From contig NC_079882.1 of assembly GCF_029227915.1 (NCBI RefSeq), positions 9,114,001 to 9,178,000 on the forward strand: DNA of 64,000 bases. Direction: 5' to 3'. Source of the DNA: Hydractinia symbiolongicarpus (taxonomy: Eukaryota > Cnidaria > Hydrozoa > Anthoathecata > Hydractiniidae). Below, one piece after another: positions 45,231 to 57,921 of this stretch. Each line of letters starts with the position of its first letter. Position 1 is the stretch's first letter. Position numbers and translations under genes: made by a program. Under the pieces are notes generated by a model. It was not told the origin of the DNA. It did not search any database and saw nothing but the letters and a program-made list of their open reading frames with translations.

Positions 45231-45971
45231 CCCTATTCGGTCCGGGGGGCGGATTCCGCCCCCCCCTGACGGTTTTTTTTTAATAACTCCTGATTGCTTT
45301 GTTATATGGCTATGATACTTACTGAGTTTCAACATTTATCTATTAGACACCTGCATGCTAATTTTTTAGGTCCCATACCTTTCAGAGGCTTTGATATTGG
45401 CCATTACTCGAAACTACCCCTAAAAATCTCTATGAAATCCTTATAATGGGGAAAATATAATAACTCCTGTTAGGATTGTCCTTAGAACTTGAAACTTGCA
45501 CCACAACTTTGTTTTATCAAGAAGAATCATTTGGAATAATTTGAACACGTGACTAATCCGATTTCCCGATTTTGTCGGATTTTACCCGAAAATCGGAAAA
45601 AAACGGATTTTCGGGCAATTTTTCATCCGATCCATGTAAAAACCGGAAGATTATTAAATAACTTTTATTTAGCTTTCAGAAACTTCAAACAGAATGTAAA
45701 AATTCGCTCTAGAACAAAAGTAATTATATTTTAAGCAGATAGTGGCATTTTTAACAATTTTTAAGCTTTTGATGACGTCACAGAAAATGTGCTGACGCAA
45801 GCAAATTTTTTTTGGCGCCATTTTGTTCCTTTTATGACGTACTATAAGTGTGCCAAGTTTGATTCAATTTGAACAACCCTATGAAAAGTTATTGAGGGGG
45901 GGGCGGAATCCGCCCCCCCCCCCCCCCCCCCCCGGTCATAGTATGTTCGAAAAACCCCGGACCGAATAGGG
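45231..45971. mobile_element. piggyBac-like MITE (TTAA target)
   Basis: 741 bp flanked by TTAA on both sides. Terminal inverted repeats read CCCTATTCGGTCCGGGG at the left and its inverse at the right. TTAA targets and CCCT-type ends are the piggyBac signature. Just inside each end lies a GC-rich palindrome built from GGGGCGGAATCCGCCCC, with a long C run on the right. No transposase is present. Confidence 0.8.
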
Positions 45972-45975
45972 TTAA

Positions 45976-46608
45976 TCTAAATTGAAGGTTGTCAGTTATA
46001 GCATAGCTGGATACAAAAACTTTAAAGCGTACATGCTTTTATACTGCCTGGAACTGAAAGAAAAACCCTAAAAATTTAGATAGCAATATATACACAGGAT
46101 TAGCGCTTCTAATTGTAAGCGAGTCTTAAAATCCAGCGAATATTAGCCTTGAATGTATTTATTGTTTTTACATAGAGTATATTTAAATTCGGGTTTCAAT
46201 GTCTTATGTAGCGCTTGTTTAATGTACTCAGAATTCTTAAAAAGGATTTTAGTAGACTAATAAACGTGTTATTTATATAGTTCCAGGGTTGAAACACTCT
46301 TTGTAAACTTTTCTTTCGACTTAGGTCACGGTTGATGATGAAACGAAAACCGTTTTTATTTTCCCACCAGCTCTTCCTACGAGCCAGCTGACAGTGTCAT
46401 AACTTAAAGAAATCAAACATTAAGTATTCTCTTGCGCATGCGTTGGATAATTAGTGTAATTATGCGCCCTTACAAAAAGATTGTATGGTGTAGTGTTTGG
46501 AAGTGTGAAGTGATTATGAGCGTGCATACGAAGCCGCCATATTGTCATCGTCATAATATCAACAAGCAGTCTTGAGCAAGCTCGAATGAGGACACATCCA
46601 CCTGAGAG
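45976..46608. promoter_or_regulatory. Region upstream of PRDM14
   Basis: Non-coding sequence directly before the PRDM14 start. It should include the promoter and 5' UTR; no individual site is assigned. Confidence 0.4.
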
Positions 46609-49600
46609 ATGGGACAGAGCAAATTCTTTCACGATGGTGAGTTTATTATGATTTTCAGATAAATGTTGTAAGTTTTGGAGGTGTGAAGGGAAAATAATTT
46701 ATCAGGTATTTGCAAAAGCATCTTTACGTGACGAGAAATTAAAAACACCTCTATTAAAAGGTACAGTGTTATTTTAGTGGGTTGTTTTAAAAAATTTCTT
46801 TCTTAGTATTTTAAGAAAGTATTGTAGGTCTTAGAAGGCCCAGGAGGTCAAAAAATGTCAAAAACGTAAATTGTCCTTTTTTTTCCTAAAAAGAGTTACA
46901 ATAAAATATAAAATTTGATGTACTAATTTTAGTGACATAAATCAACGAATCTCATTAGCATATTCGATAGACTGCTTTATTCCGTAAATTGCATTGTTCT
47001 GTAAATTTCATTGTTGTCTTAATTGATTTGTCTCGTTTTTTCTATGTAAGGTGTCTCCTTCACACAAATCGTTAAGCGTTCCATAAAAGACTTCACACCT
47101 TTAGGCTTCAAAACAATTTAGTTTTTGCATGATCTTATTAATTTCTTTTACTATTTTATTGAAATTAAGGAATGCTTTTAATTTTTAAAAAGTGATTGGA
47201 AACAAACGTTATAATAAAAGTTATAATTGTGTAAATGTGATTTGAAGACAATGGGATGAAATAAAACGGGAAGAAAAAAAAAACAAAAATACAACTCCAT
47301 AAAAATTAAAAAATAAGTTGGAAAACTCTGCAAAACATATTAAAATTTAACCTGTTACTTTACTAATACGGTTTTTTGTATGATTAATGTGCTGTCGTAT
47401 AGGTACCATGCAAAGCTTGTCATCAGTCCGCGGAAAATCCACTCTGGATCATTAAAAATAAATCGCATTTGCTATTTCGTGCATTTTTAACAGGAATGAC
47501 AGATAAAATATAGGAGACATTAATGTGGCAGACTCGACATTTTAAAAATAAATAAGAAATTGAAAACTTTTCAATAACTTATTATTTTGTGATTTTGTGG
47601 TCGCGCTTAATCGGAATTTAAATCTTTTTTCAGGAAGGGAAAGGGTGCTTTTTTGTTTTTCAAATTTACGTCACAATTACTGCAGTGATTCGCAAAATTC
47701 AGCCAATTCTAAATTTTTTAACGCCTAATAGATTTACAAAAATTTTTAAAAAAAATTCTTAAAAACTCTATAAACAGAAGTTTATTCAATCCCCCCTGAT
47801 TTTTCATTCCGGATAGTATCAGCGCATTCCAGCCACGTGGGGACTCCGCCCCTAAGTGGACATAAGGTGTTAAAGTCAGGTTAGCGTTTAGCTTTACGAC
47901 CAACCTGGTCTGAATAAATATAAAGTACTATACAAAATTAATGGACATTTTTTGAGACAACATTAGGACTTTTACTCCCCTCGTACGAATTTTTCTACAT
48001 GTTAACATAGCTGGTAAAAATCATCTAGGGTGTGACTCATTCGAGAGAACAATTATAATAAAACTAGAAACTGAGTTTAAAGTTTAGTCTTAGAATTCAA
48101 GCTATTAAATTAAATACCTAACCAAAAAAAGTATAAAATGATAAAAAAAATTAACAGGAACCTATGGAAGATTTAAGTGTACATGTTCATTATTTGTTTT
48201 TCTACCGTGTGTAAAGAAATGTACGAAACATAGGTGCGAAAATGGCGGCATGTTTATAGAGATTGTATTGTATCGATATTCTATACTTATTCAAATTTAA
48301 TGACTGATTTCGTTTGTTTTGAAAATCGATGTTTTAATAAAAGGGAGTGTCACATTGCACTTCTGCATAGAGTTTTTCCATTAATGCCTATTTAATAAGA
48401 CAATGGAACATGCGTGAAGTGCCCTTGTGGGGAAGAGGGGTGTCAATTCGATCATGCTTTAGTGTTGAACGCACAATGCAATCTGTGTGCAATAACTGCG
48501 AGAGTGAGTATAACATTCACACCAAATTTGAAAACAGAAGGTTTTTAAACCTTGAAATTAAGTTTTAAATCGTCCACTTTGTTCAGGCCTTTTCACACCC
48601 CAACACAAAAACAAGTTAATCGTTGTATTTAAACATTATTTCACGAAATGATTTCTTTAATCCCATATGTTAACAACATTCTACATCTGGTCCCTACGTT
48701 TTGACACGTTCGTCTCCATAAATATGGAGAAAAAAATGGTACCTGATACAATCATCTTGCGATTTGTTATAGGCTATCACAGCAAATCAAAATTTGATAT
48801 GGACTTCTATCCAAGATTACCGTATGGTAGCTACAAAAAGTTGTATGGACAGTTCTACAATCCACCGTATCACACATACCCTTGCAGCCAGGGTGTTAGA
48901 GGATATGAAAAACCACCTGTACCCTTGTACCCAGTAACGCCTATCTACCCGATGAAGGAGAAGAGGTTGGTGATCAAGGAGGCAAAGAAGATATATCACT
49001 TTACAACCGGTGATGTAGACGCAGTATTGTATGGTTACTTGAGAGACGAGAGTAATGTCATCCCACAGTTACATTCGCTATCTGGTGTGCGTTTTGAAAA
49101 CCATAATCCTTCGGGTTAGTACAAATAATATAGATGTCCGTCAATACATTTTATCGTTCCCTAATAATCTTGGGTAGGGTTATCTTTGTACGGAATTAAA
49201 AAAAAAAAACGTAGAGAAACTCCATGATAATTATTTGGCAAATCACAATTAAAAGAATATCTAGAAAAACTCAAATGTTCTCGCTTATGTTTTGTTTTGC
49301 TGTGGTGCCCCTGGCTGGATTCAAGTTATAATGCTACAAAATTCTCCCTGTAAAGTTAACATTAATTATTATAGTTGATTATTAATTCTCTAGATACTCT
49401 GCAGCCAATTACAAAAGGCAAACTATGCACAACCCGTATTCCTCACCCGGAATTACCAGCATCACTAACCATTAAGGAAATCACACTGGATTGCATTTCG
49501 CATATAGGTAACACTTGCTCGTAATAGTAGAATTCATATACCATACCTCTCATTTTAGATCAAAATTCAAAACATTTTTCCCTTTTTTTAGGCGTGTTCA

Positions 49601-51003
49601 CCAATGAAGTTATTTCTAAAGGAACAAGATTCGGACCATACGCAGGTTCTATAGTCAACCCACATGATATCGAGAACGCCAAGATGGGTCATCCTCAGAG
49701 TTGGGAGGTAAGAATTGACTAAATTTTTTAAAGCATCAGCAAACATTCTTTTTGTGTATTCGTTTATTCGTTTAAACTTTTGCAATAATTTGAAGGGCAA
49801 GGGAAAGTTGAATATATGCAAACATTTTTGACACTAGGTATTTAATGGTGGCAAGCTGAGTCATTTTATTAACGGATCCAGTAATCCTCACAACTGGATG
49901 AAATTAGTGAACAACGCCAGATACAGCAGTGAACAGAATCTCGCCCTGGTGCAAAACCGGTTAGACTTATATTATGAAGTGATAGAAGATATAAAACCGG
50001 GTCAAGAATTGCTAGTGTGGTATGGTGATGAATATGTCAAGTATATGGAGCTACCAATGTCTCTCAACGAACGTGGTACAGCCCCCTTAACACCCAGTCC
50101 ACCTACGCAACGTGAGTTTATTAAATTTGCTTATTAATTTTTTTAGTCTCAACTTTATTCCGATAATGAGTCCAGTAATCCAATTAGGAAAGGTTAAAGG
50201 TTAATTTTATGCGTTTGTGTTTGCTTACGTGAGAAATAAAAATCTGAATGTCTTTTAACTCAAAACTATTTAAATTAGAAATCGGTAAAAATATTTATAC
50301 GGCAGTTATTACCGCATCTTAATATTATAACTATTCCTTATTTTTCTATTTTTCAGCGGCTGCAGTGGGCAGTTTTCCGTGTAAAAGATGTGGAAAGATA
50401 TTCTCCTACGAATACTATCGCGAGAAGCATTTAAAATACACCCGATGTGTCGACATGGGCGACAGAAAATACCCATGCCATCTTTGTCAGCGTTCATTTG
50501 AGAAGAAGGATCGCCTTCGTATACATATTTTGCACGTACATCAAAAATACCGACCGCATGTTTGCAAAATATGTGGTAAAAGATTCTCCCAGTCGAGCAG
50601 TTTAAATAAACATTCGCGTGTTCATACTGGAGAACGACCATACTCGTGCCCACATTGTCCGAAATCCTTCACAGCTTCGTCCATTTTGCGGACACATCTT
50701 CGCCAACACAACGGAGAACGCCCTTTCAAATGTAAATTTTGTGGTAAAGCATTTGCGTCACATGCTGCACATGACAGTCACGTGAGACGTACTCATGATA
50801 AACTGAAAATCTGCTCATGCAGAATTTGCGGGAAAACATTCTCCATGGAATTCGAACTAAAGTTTCATTTAAGCACGCACACCACCGCAGAGATTGCAAA
50901 TCTTGAAGACGACAGCAATAACAACACGCCTTATTTGGATGGGAACAATAAGAAGAGAACTTTATCAGAAAAAAGCGACAGTTCGCTTATTATAGATGTT
51001 TAA
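46609..51003 (+). CDS. PRDM14: PRDM14, PR-domain zinc-finger regulator
   Basis: In vertebrates a germline and pluripotency transcriptional regulator; in other animals its use varies. Six exons join in frame (506 aa): 46609-46636, 48773-49114, 49394-49507, 49592-49707, 49838-50111, 50357-51003. The short first exon encodes MGQSKFFHDG and splices in phase to GYHSKSKF. After a Pro/Tyr-rich N-terminal part comes HFTTGDVDAVLYG, the PRDM14-specific lead-in, then the PR (SET-related) domain at about 150-280 with GVFTNEVISKGTRFGPYAG, HFINGSSNPHNWM and LLVWYGDEYVKY. Six zinc fingers follow; finger 1 is C2HC-like (CKRCGKIF, HLKYTRC), then five C2H2 fingers with CGKRFSQSSSLNKH, SFTASSILRTHLRQH and FASHAAHDSHVRRTH, nearly identical to vertebrate PRDM14. 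The orthology call is strong; it is not PRDM1. The long open frame before 48773 is intron read-through. Confidence 0.96.
46637..48772. other. PRDM14 intron 1, with a decayed Helitron end
   Basis: At about 47415-47520 there is a worn copy of the Helitron 3' region: CATCAGTCCGCGGAAAATCCAC, then ATCGCATTTGCTATTTCGTG and ACAGGAATGACAGA, in the orientation of the 16288-17270 array. The rest shows no exon or other element. Confidence 0.45.
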
Positions 51004-52343
51004 AATAAATGCTGCCTGTTGCAAATTTTTTTGGATTGTTTATTTTTTGTTGGTTTGTGTATTTATTAAATTATGCATTGATTTATTTATTAATTATTTA
51101 ATTTATTTACTGGTTAATGGAAATGATTGTTATTATTGAGATAAAGTATTCTTAACTCATGTCCTGCTATATTTTATGTTGTTCGTAAAAAAGCGGTGAC
51201 GAAATCTTAAAGTTTACATCCCACTCCCAAATCGCTTCTTTTTTATAAGAATACCCTTTATGAATATCAGACTGGGACTTCAGGTTAAAAACAAAGGCTT
51301 TATTGTTTAGAACAATGGAGAAATAAGTGGTTATTTCAACCATGACGTCATATATTTGCTCGTATGACCGTGTTACAAAGTTTTTAAAAATAATTAATGT
51401 GGTCCGCCTAAAGTATTTTCTTTTCTTTATCTCGAACTTTCTTTATATCTCGAACAAATTTTTTAATTCCTTGCAAGTTCGAGATAGAGTTTCCACTGTA
51501 TTAAAATTCTTCTTTAGGACATACTTTCTGTTTTTTGCAACAACAAATAATTCGTATTTACAGAAATACTTTTTGCAATGGTTAACGCACGCACGATAAA
51601 AGTCGCGACATATTTTGCCGAACCGGACAACGAAAATTATGCAAAGCATAGAAATTGTGTTATGTCACGAAACGCGGGAAATATGTATTTACTAACATTC
51701 GCTACTGTTACATTTTTGCTTTAATGTTTTTAAACGAGAAACGAGTTTTGTTGTTTGATCAACACTTTATTTTAAGGATCGATATATTTATAAAAATTAT
51801 TGATTGTAATGTGTTTATGACGTATGGGTAGTCACATAGAAATTGAACAATGGCGAGTAAGACCTGGTAAACTTTGTTAGATCGGCTTTGAATCATCAAG
51901 GGAGTTTGCTCGCAGGTCGAGTATATATATTTCAGTAAACTTAACAGTTGATAAATGTTATCCTGAAGTTTCGCAGAATTCTTGTCTACAAAATGGCGTT
52001 GAAGTTGGCGGTCAGTCATAAGTTGTAGATGAAGTAGCTATGGGGTTAAGATGGAATCAACAATAGTGCGGCTACAAGTTAAATTTATTTGCAGAGATCA
52101 AGCACTGCTTGCTATCCTATACAATCTACTCCTATTGAGTTATAAATATGAACGGCACTTAATTTATAGCAGTCGACTAACTCACTTTCCCACAGCTAAT
52201 TTAAAGTTTTTTATAGCTCTATAAAGTCGTTTAAGGGTTGTAAAGTGATGTAAAACATTGTGGACAAACAGATAACATCATTTCGAGGTTATACTTACCA
52301 AGTGAAGACATAAAAATATGTTCAATTAATTTAAATGCCTTAA
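51004..52343. other. PRDM14 3' UTR and downstream spacer
   Basis: AT-rich. AATAAA occurs almost at the stop codon (about 51004-51010), and more AT-rich polyadenylation-like motifs follow. No coding exon or transposon end recognised. Confidence 0.45.
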
Positions 52344-53656
52344 TTGAATTTCCGCGCCCGAAGGCGTAGGAAATTCTTTAAAACCGTCGTTTTTTCTTTC
52401 GGAGCATTTTTTGAGAAAAAATCGACCCCGGGATTTTACGTTGGTCCGTCACAGATGTAAACTTCGTACTCAAGCTCCTTAACTACTGAGAAGTCTAGTA
52501 TTGATGCTTCAGGCCAAAATTGGTATTTGTTTTCGACAAAATTTGACACAGTTAACAAAAAAAGTATGCTGAACATAATGGTGACATAATAATTTTGATT
52601 TTTGTCACCTAAATGTCATTTTAGGCCAAAATTGGTCCAAAAATTAGAACTACTTTATTTTCAACAAAATTTGGCACAGTAAACAAATAAAGTATGTTGA
52701 ACATGATGGTGACATCAAAACTTTGATTTCTTGTTACCTAAATGTTATTTTAGGCCAAAATTGGTCTTAAAATTAAAACTACTTTATTTTTGACAAATTT
52801 TGGCACAATTAGCAAAAAAAGTATGCTGAACATGATGGTGACATCAAAATTTTGATTTCTTCTTTACCTAAATGTCATTTCAGGCCAAAATTGGTCCAAA
52901 AATTAAAACTACTTTATTTTTAACAAAATTTGGCACAGTAAACAAATAAACATGATGGTGACATCAAAATTTTGATTTCTTGTTACCTAAATGTCATTTT
53001 AGGCCAAAATTGGTCCAAAAATTAAAACTACTTCATTTTCAACAAAAATTGGCAAAGTTAACAAAAAAAGTATGCTGAACATAATGGTGACATCAAAATT
53101 TTGATTTTTGTCACCTAAATGCTATTTTAGGCTAAAATTGGTCCAAAAATTAAAACCACTTCATTTTCGGCTAAATCTGGCACAGTTAACAAATAAAGTA
53201 TGCTGAAAATGATGATGGTACAAAAGTTTGGTTTTTGTCACCTAAATGTCATTTCAGGCCAAAATTTATCCAAAAATTAAAACTGCTTTATTTTCGACAA
53301 AAATTGACACAGTTAATAAAAAAAGTATGCTGAAAATGATGGTCACATCAAAATTTTGATTTTTTGTCAACTAATGCCGTTTAAGACCATAAACGTTTCA
53401 ATCGCAAGACTTTCAACCATGAATGATAGGCTGTATTTTTTGTTAGCAATTTCTTTTAAAATGTGAGTGTATTATGACACGTTTCGTTTTGTTTGCGTTT
53501 GTTCTAAGATATAATGTCACTGATGGGCTTTATCTTCAGAGGTTCATGCACCAAACCCCTTCGAATGTTTGGCACAATAACACAACGAATTAGTAGGTTT
53601 TCATCAAAAATTTTGGTAGCGCTCGGAAATTCTTAGAGCCCCCAGGGCTTCTTGTT
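52344..53656. repeat. Minisatellite-bearing repeat element, long copy
   Basis: It starts TTGAATTTCCGCGCCCGAAG (a GGAAATTC palindrome follows) and ends with AGAGCCCCCAGGGCTTCTTG. Inside, seven copies of a 112-130-bp unit begin AGGCCAAAATTGGT at 52511, 52623, 52752, 52882, 53001, 53129 and 53256, then a unique right part. The same element with about one unit is at 54679-55227. The hairpin near the 3' end and an internal minisatellite recall Helentron-associated (HINE/DINE-like) repeats; that is inference. Confidence 0.65.
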
Positions 53657-54678
53657 GATTTTATCTTCAGCTTATTATCGCGCACTCCTTCTTAATTCCT
53701 ACAAAGAAGCGCCTGCTTTCACACATAATGTCCATCACTAGTAGGGAGGGAGATGAAAACGCTTTAATTTGTTATTGATTGAGCTAGCAAGGGAATTACA
53801 GAAGGACATTGAATGAAAAAGTAATAAAAAAAGCTTCGTGGGAGTCAAGCCTGAACAATCTGCATATATTTTGCAAGTAAGCGATATTATTTTTTATTTT
53901 TATAGCTCGTTATCCCTCTGTCAGCAACACACTAAGCTAATGTGGAAAACATTTTAGAGTAAGGAATATTTTTATATGACACTAAATACTAAATATGTTT
54001 TTTTATAAGCTACCACTTTCTAAGTGATTGTACTAAAATCATAAAAATATTGGTTACAGGGGGCTTCTTGATTTTGATGTTACACTTGTGTTCTCTAAGA
54101 TAATCGTTTATACTCAATTATAGGACAGTCCTGTTTCCCTGATTTGAGTGTTATGGTGGGTATGTAGGTAAATATTTGAATTTAAACCAAAGAATAGGGA
54201 GCGAGAACCGATAATTTTTTGTCAGAGTTTTTTCTAATATTGGAATTCCTTTCACTTCTTCTGCTAAGCAACCTTTATAAGCAAGTTATCTTTTAAGTTT
54301 AAAACAAATTTTAAGCAACTCAAATTCCAGATTAAAAGTTCAGTATTGCTTATATTTTGAGGCCTGGATTTAAACCAGTGTTTGAGGGTGGTTTTGATTT
54401 TGTAGATGATTGTCTTAAAAACACGAATGGAATATTTTAATACAAAACAAATATTAAAGTTGCTGGAAGGTTTTTTCGTCTGGTTAAATTTAATAACTTT
54501 TCCCGGGGTTTTCAATTAGGTTTTCTTTTGTGTTGAATTTAATTGAAGAGCGCGTGGAATAACAAAATTATTGTGTCGCATGTACAATTTGTTAAGGCTC
54601 GTTCATACAACTTGAAATATTAAACTGTAGCTGCAGCGCTGATTGCTTTTGTAAAATATAAGTTTAACAGACAGCTTG
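53657..54678. other. Spacer between the two minisatellite-bearing copies
   Basis: Non-coding, AT-rich; no recognisable exon, RNA gene or transposon end. Confidence 0.4.
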
Positions 54679-55227
54679 TTGAATTTCCGCGCCCGAAGGC
54701 GTAGGAAATTCTTTAAAACCGTCGTTTTTTTCTTTTGGAGCATTTTTTGAGAAAAAATCGACCCTGGGATTACACGTTCCTCCGTCACAGATGTAAACTT
54801 CGCACCCAAGCTCCCAAACTACTGGGAACTCATCTAAATGTTTCAGGACAAAATTAGTATTTGTTTTCAACAAAAATTGGCACAGTTAATAAAAAAAGTA
54901 TGCTGAAAATGATGGTCACAGCAAAATTTTGATTTTTTGTCAACTAAATGCCGTTTAAGACCATAAACGTTTCAATCGCAAGACTTACCATGAATGTTAG
55001 GCTGTATTTTTTGTTAGCAATTTATTTTAATATGTGAGTTTATTATGACACGTTTCGTTTTGTTTGCGTTTGTTGTAAGATATAATGTCACTTGTGTGCT
55101 TTATCTTCAGAGGTTCATGCACCAAACCTCCTCAAATGTTTAGCACAATAACACAACGAATTAGCAGGTTTTCATCAAATATTTTGGTAGCGAGCGAAAA
55201 TTCTTAGAGCCCCCAGGGCTTCTTGTT
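54679..55227. repeat. Minisatellite-bearing repeat element, short copy
   Basis: Shares both ends and unique flanks with 52344-53656 but holds only about one internal unit (549 bp against 1313 bp). Same orientation, about 1 kb downstream. Confidence 0.65.
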
Positions 55228-56224
55228 ATTTGTTATAAATGACATTTCTTGCCATGTATGATCCAAATTGGAGTAAAATAAATTCACGATGTTTTTGAGG
55301 GATTTATATCTTGGTGTTATGATGAATACAAATGTTCTTAGTAATCGTAATACAGAAATTGATCTGCATAACTACCTGACGTCATTTCTGCGATGTAACT
55401 TAGCTACACACGCCACACAAAAAAAGCAAATTAAAATTCCATTGATTTCTTTTCGATGTTTATCTTTAAATTTTTCATCATACATTTTGAAAATTATAAA
55501 CTGTATGGACATGATATAACAGTATGTCGAAAACAGAAACAGCAGTGCTAAAAATGGTCGGCGGAGATGGGCAGTGGTGGTGAGAAAAATAACTTTCATT
55601 TACACATCAAAACAATGAAGGATTTCTTCACGAGCTAGTTTGCGTTTGATTTCACTAACAGAGAAAAATATAGAGCTTGTTGTTTTGACCAGGTCAGCAA
55701 CAGAAAAAAGTAAACGAGGAATTGAGCTAACAATGATGTAAAAGAAATATTAATACCAAAGATTAGTAAATTGCCTGTTGAAATGTTGAAATAGGTAAAA
55801 TTGGATTTGCATTCTTGTCAGATTATGTAAAAATAGAAAAGAAATTTACCAAATAAGTAAAACAAAACGGATTAAACCCGATTTCTGGCAATGCAATCAA
55901 ACTAAAAAATATGACTATGGCTATGACTTTTAATAAATGTTAATAAATATTTTTAGAATGGCTTTAGGAAAAATTGAAAAGCGCAGCCAGGTAGCTCTCT
56001 ACCTGGTTACAGCTAAGTATGGTAAAAAAAGCTCGACGCAATTTGACTTTTTTTAATTTTTGACGTTTTTCAATTTTTCCTAAAATGTCAATTTCATCAA
56101 CAAAGGTTTGGCAAGTTCTTCTGAAATTTTCAAAACTTCAAAAGAACCTACTAAGATTCTTTGGACAAAAAAGATGCTTTTAAGGGAAGCAATGGAAAAA
56201 AACAAATAGATTTTTGTGATATTT
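55228..56224. other. Intergenic spacer
   Basis: Non-coding sequence with short meaningless open frames; nothing recognised. Confidence 0.4.
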
Positions 56225-56524
56225 AATATTATTATTACTATTATTTACCCAGGATAATCTCTTCAGTTCCTAATAAAATTGTTATGAGGGTCTTGGGAAG
56301 GGGGTCCTAGTGCATTTAAAGCTCCCATGTACACTACGAAAGTCGTGCAAGCACAACAACTGTTTAACTAGACAAACGCCTAATATATCAACCTTATTCT
56401 CATGCTATACGTTAACCAGAAAGGAAAGATTCACATTTTTATTGTCTCTAGCACGACTCGGCTGGGGTTTGAACCCAAGACCTTCCGCACTAGAGGCGAA
56501 CGCTCTGCCACAAGGCCACTAGTC
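56225..56524 (-). repeat. tRNA-derived SINE, about 300 bp
   Basis: On the minus strand the 5' end reads as a tRNA-like head: A-box region CTTGTGGCAGAGCGTTCG and B-box GGGTTCAAACCC. A non-tRNA body follows and it ends in TATCCTGGGTAAATAATAGT with a TAATAA-type tail. This is the clearest SINE in the window. A functional tRNA is unlikely because the acceptor arm does not close and a long body is attached. Confidence 0.75.
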
Positions 56525-57921
56525 ATTACTAAGCCCTATGACGTTTATCTTGTATAATTATAGCGAAAACATTTTTTGTTTAAAAACAAACTATAAAAGA
56601 ACATTGGCTTCAAAGCTCCAAAACTTTTAAAGATATTCAGAACATTTAAGGTTTGTTAATACCAAGAAGTACAAACAAGAACAAAATAAAAGGAAAATTA
56701 AGAACATTTTAAGGTCTCAAGTTGAAAACGTTAAAAAGGTTTATAGGCTTCATTCAAGCTGAATGTATACGCGTAGAAAAGTTAAACAAACTTATCACAA
56801 AAAAAATTCTTGAAAATTTATTCTCTGCTGCCTTTCTTCAAAGGATTACGTCTTTATACTGGTAATATATATTTTTTAAGAAAATCAAAATACAGTACAA
56901 AATAGATATCTCTATAAATAATTTATAGACTTTTTCCATATTTTCTTCAGATTTCTTGGAAACATGTATATTACTCTGAATTTATTATTGCAACCATCGA
57001 AAACATCATTTTTAAAGAATCCAATTTTTTTATTCTAGTGTGAATTTTGCAATTAAGATGGAAATTGCATAACAAACGCGTTACTTGACCACGATCTAAA
57101 ATAAACTAATATTTCTTTCGTTAGTTTTGTTGTCGATCGGTAGATAGTAGTCATTACAACGACGTTGTTCTTAATAGCCGTTTCATTGTCGGATAAAACA
57201 TAACATGCCCCGGGAATGAGGTTGGATGAAATAAATCAAGTTGGTATAATGTAAATATTATTGAAATGTATAAATGTATAATTTGCTCGTTTCCTAAAAC
57301 TAGTCTGTCTGCGTGCATTTACAGTCAAGTTTTATCTCCTTTTCGATATCAAATTATTGCAAAAATAGCATTTTTTGTAAATTTTAACTAGAGATAAAAA
57401 AGAGAGATAAAAAGCTGCCCACTCCGCCCCCCCCCCCCCCCCCCCACCCCCACCCCCCACCTTTACAGATAACCAAAGCAGCAGTTTCATGGGATCTATT
57501 TTGTGAATATTTTTCTCCCAAAACAGAAGAAATGCATTAGCTCGTCATGTTTTTAAACTTGAAAATTAATAGCAAAGATTTGTTCTAAATCTAAAATAGA
57601 AGGATACTAAATATAGATTTGTATCTTCTTTTATAATACTATAAATTCCATTGAAAAAAAATTATCGGCAGGTGGTGATGAATTAATTATATGTCGCATG
57701 TTTTTACTATCTTGAATGAAAATTGAAGAGGAGAATAATCTTTACAAAAACATTAAGACGTGAAATTGTTGAATAGGGTAGGTGTACACGTTTATGGTGA
57801 TTATTTTCTATTTTTTAACGAATGTCGTCTTGATTTCTGCAAATTACATGTAGATATATTATCTAGCTATATATATTTTAGAAATTTAAAAAACAGAAAA
57901 TTTAATTGAAAGAAAACCAAA
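56525..57921. other. Region upstream of the glutamate transporter
   Basis: Non-coding; expected to contain the promoter and 5' UTR. It includes a C-rich simple-sequence tract at about 57426-57462 (poly-C with a few A). No upstream coding exon seen; the ATG at 57922 opens a typical EAAT N-terminus. Confidence 0.45.

Noticed and set aside
48667-48772. Upstream ATG extending the PRDM14 frame (MLTTFYIW...)
   Set aside because: The acceptor TTATAG at 48772 and the in-phase 46609-46636 exon give a better start; the upstream part is intron.
56450-56524. Functional tRNA gene on the minus strand
   Set aside because: Same reasons: tRNA-like head of a SINE with a long tail.
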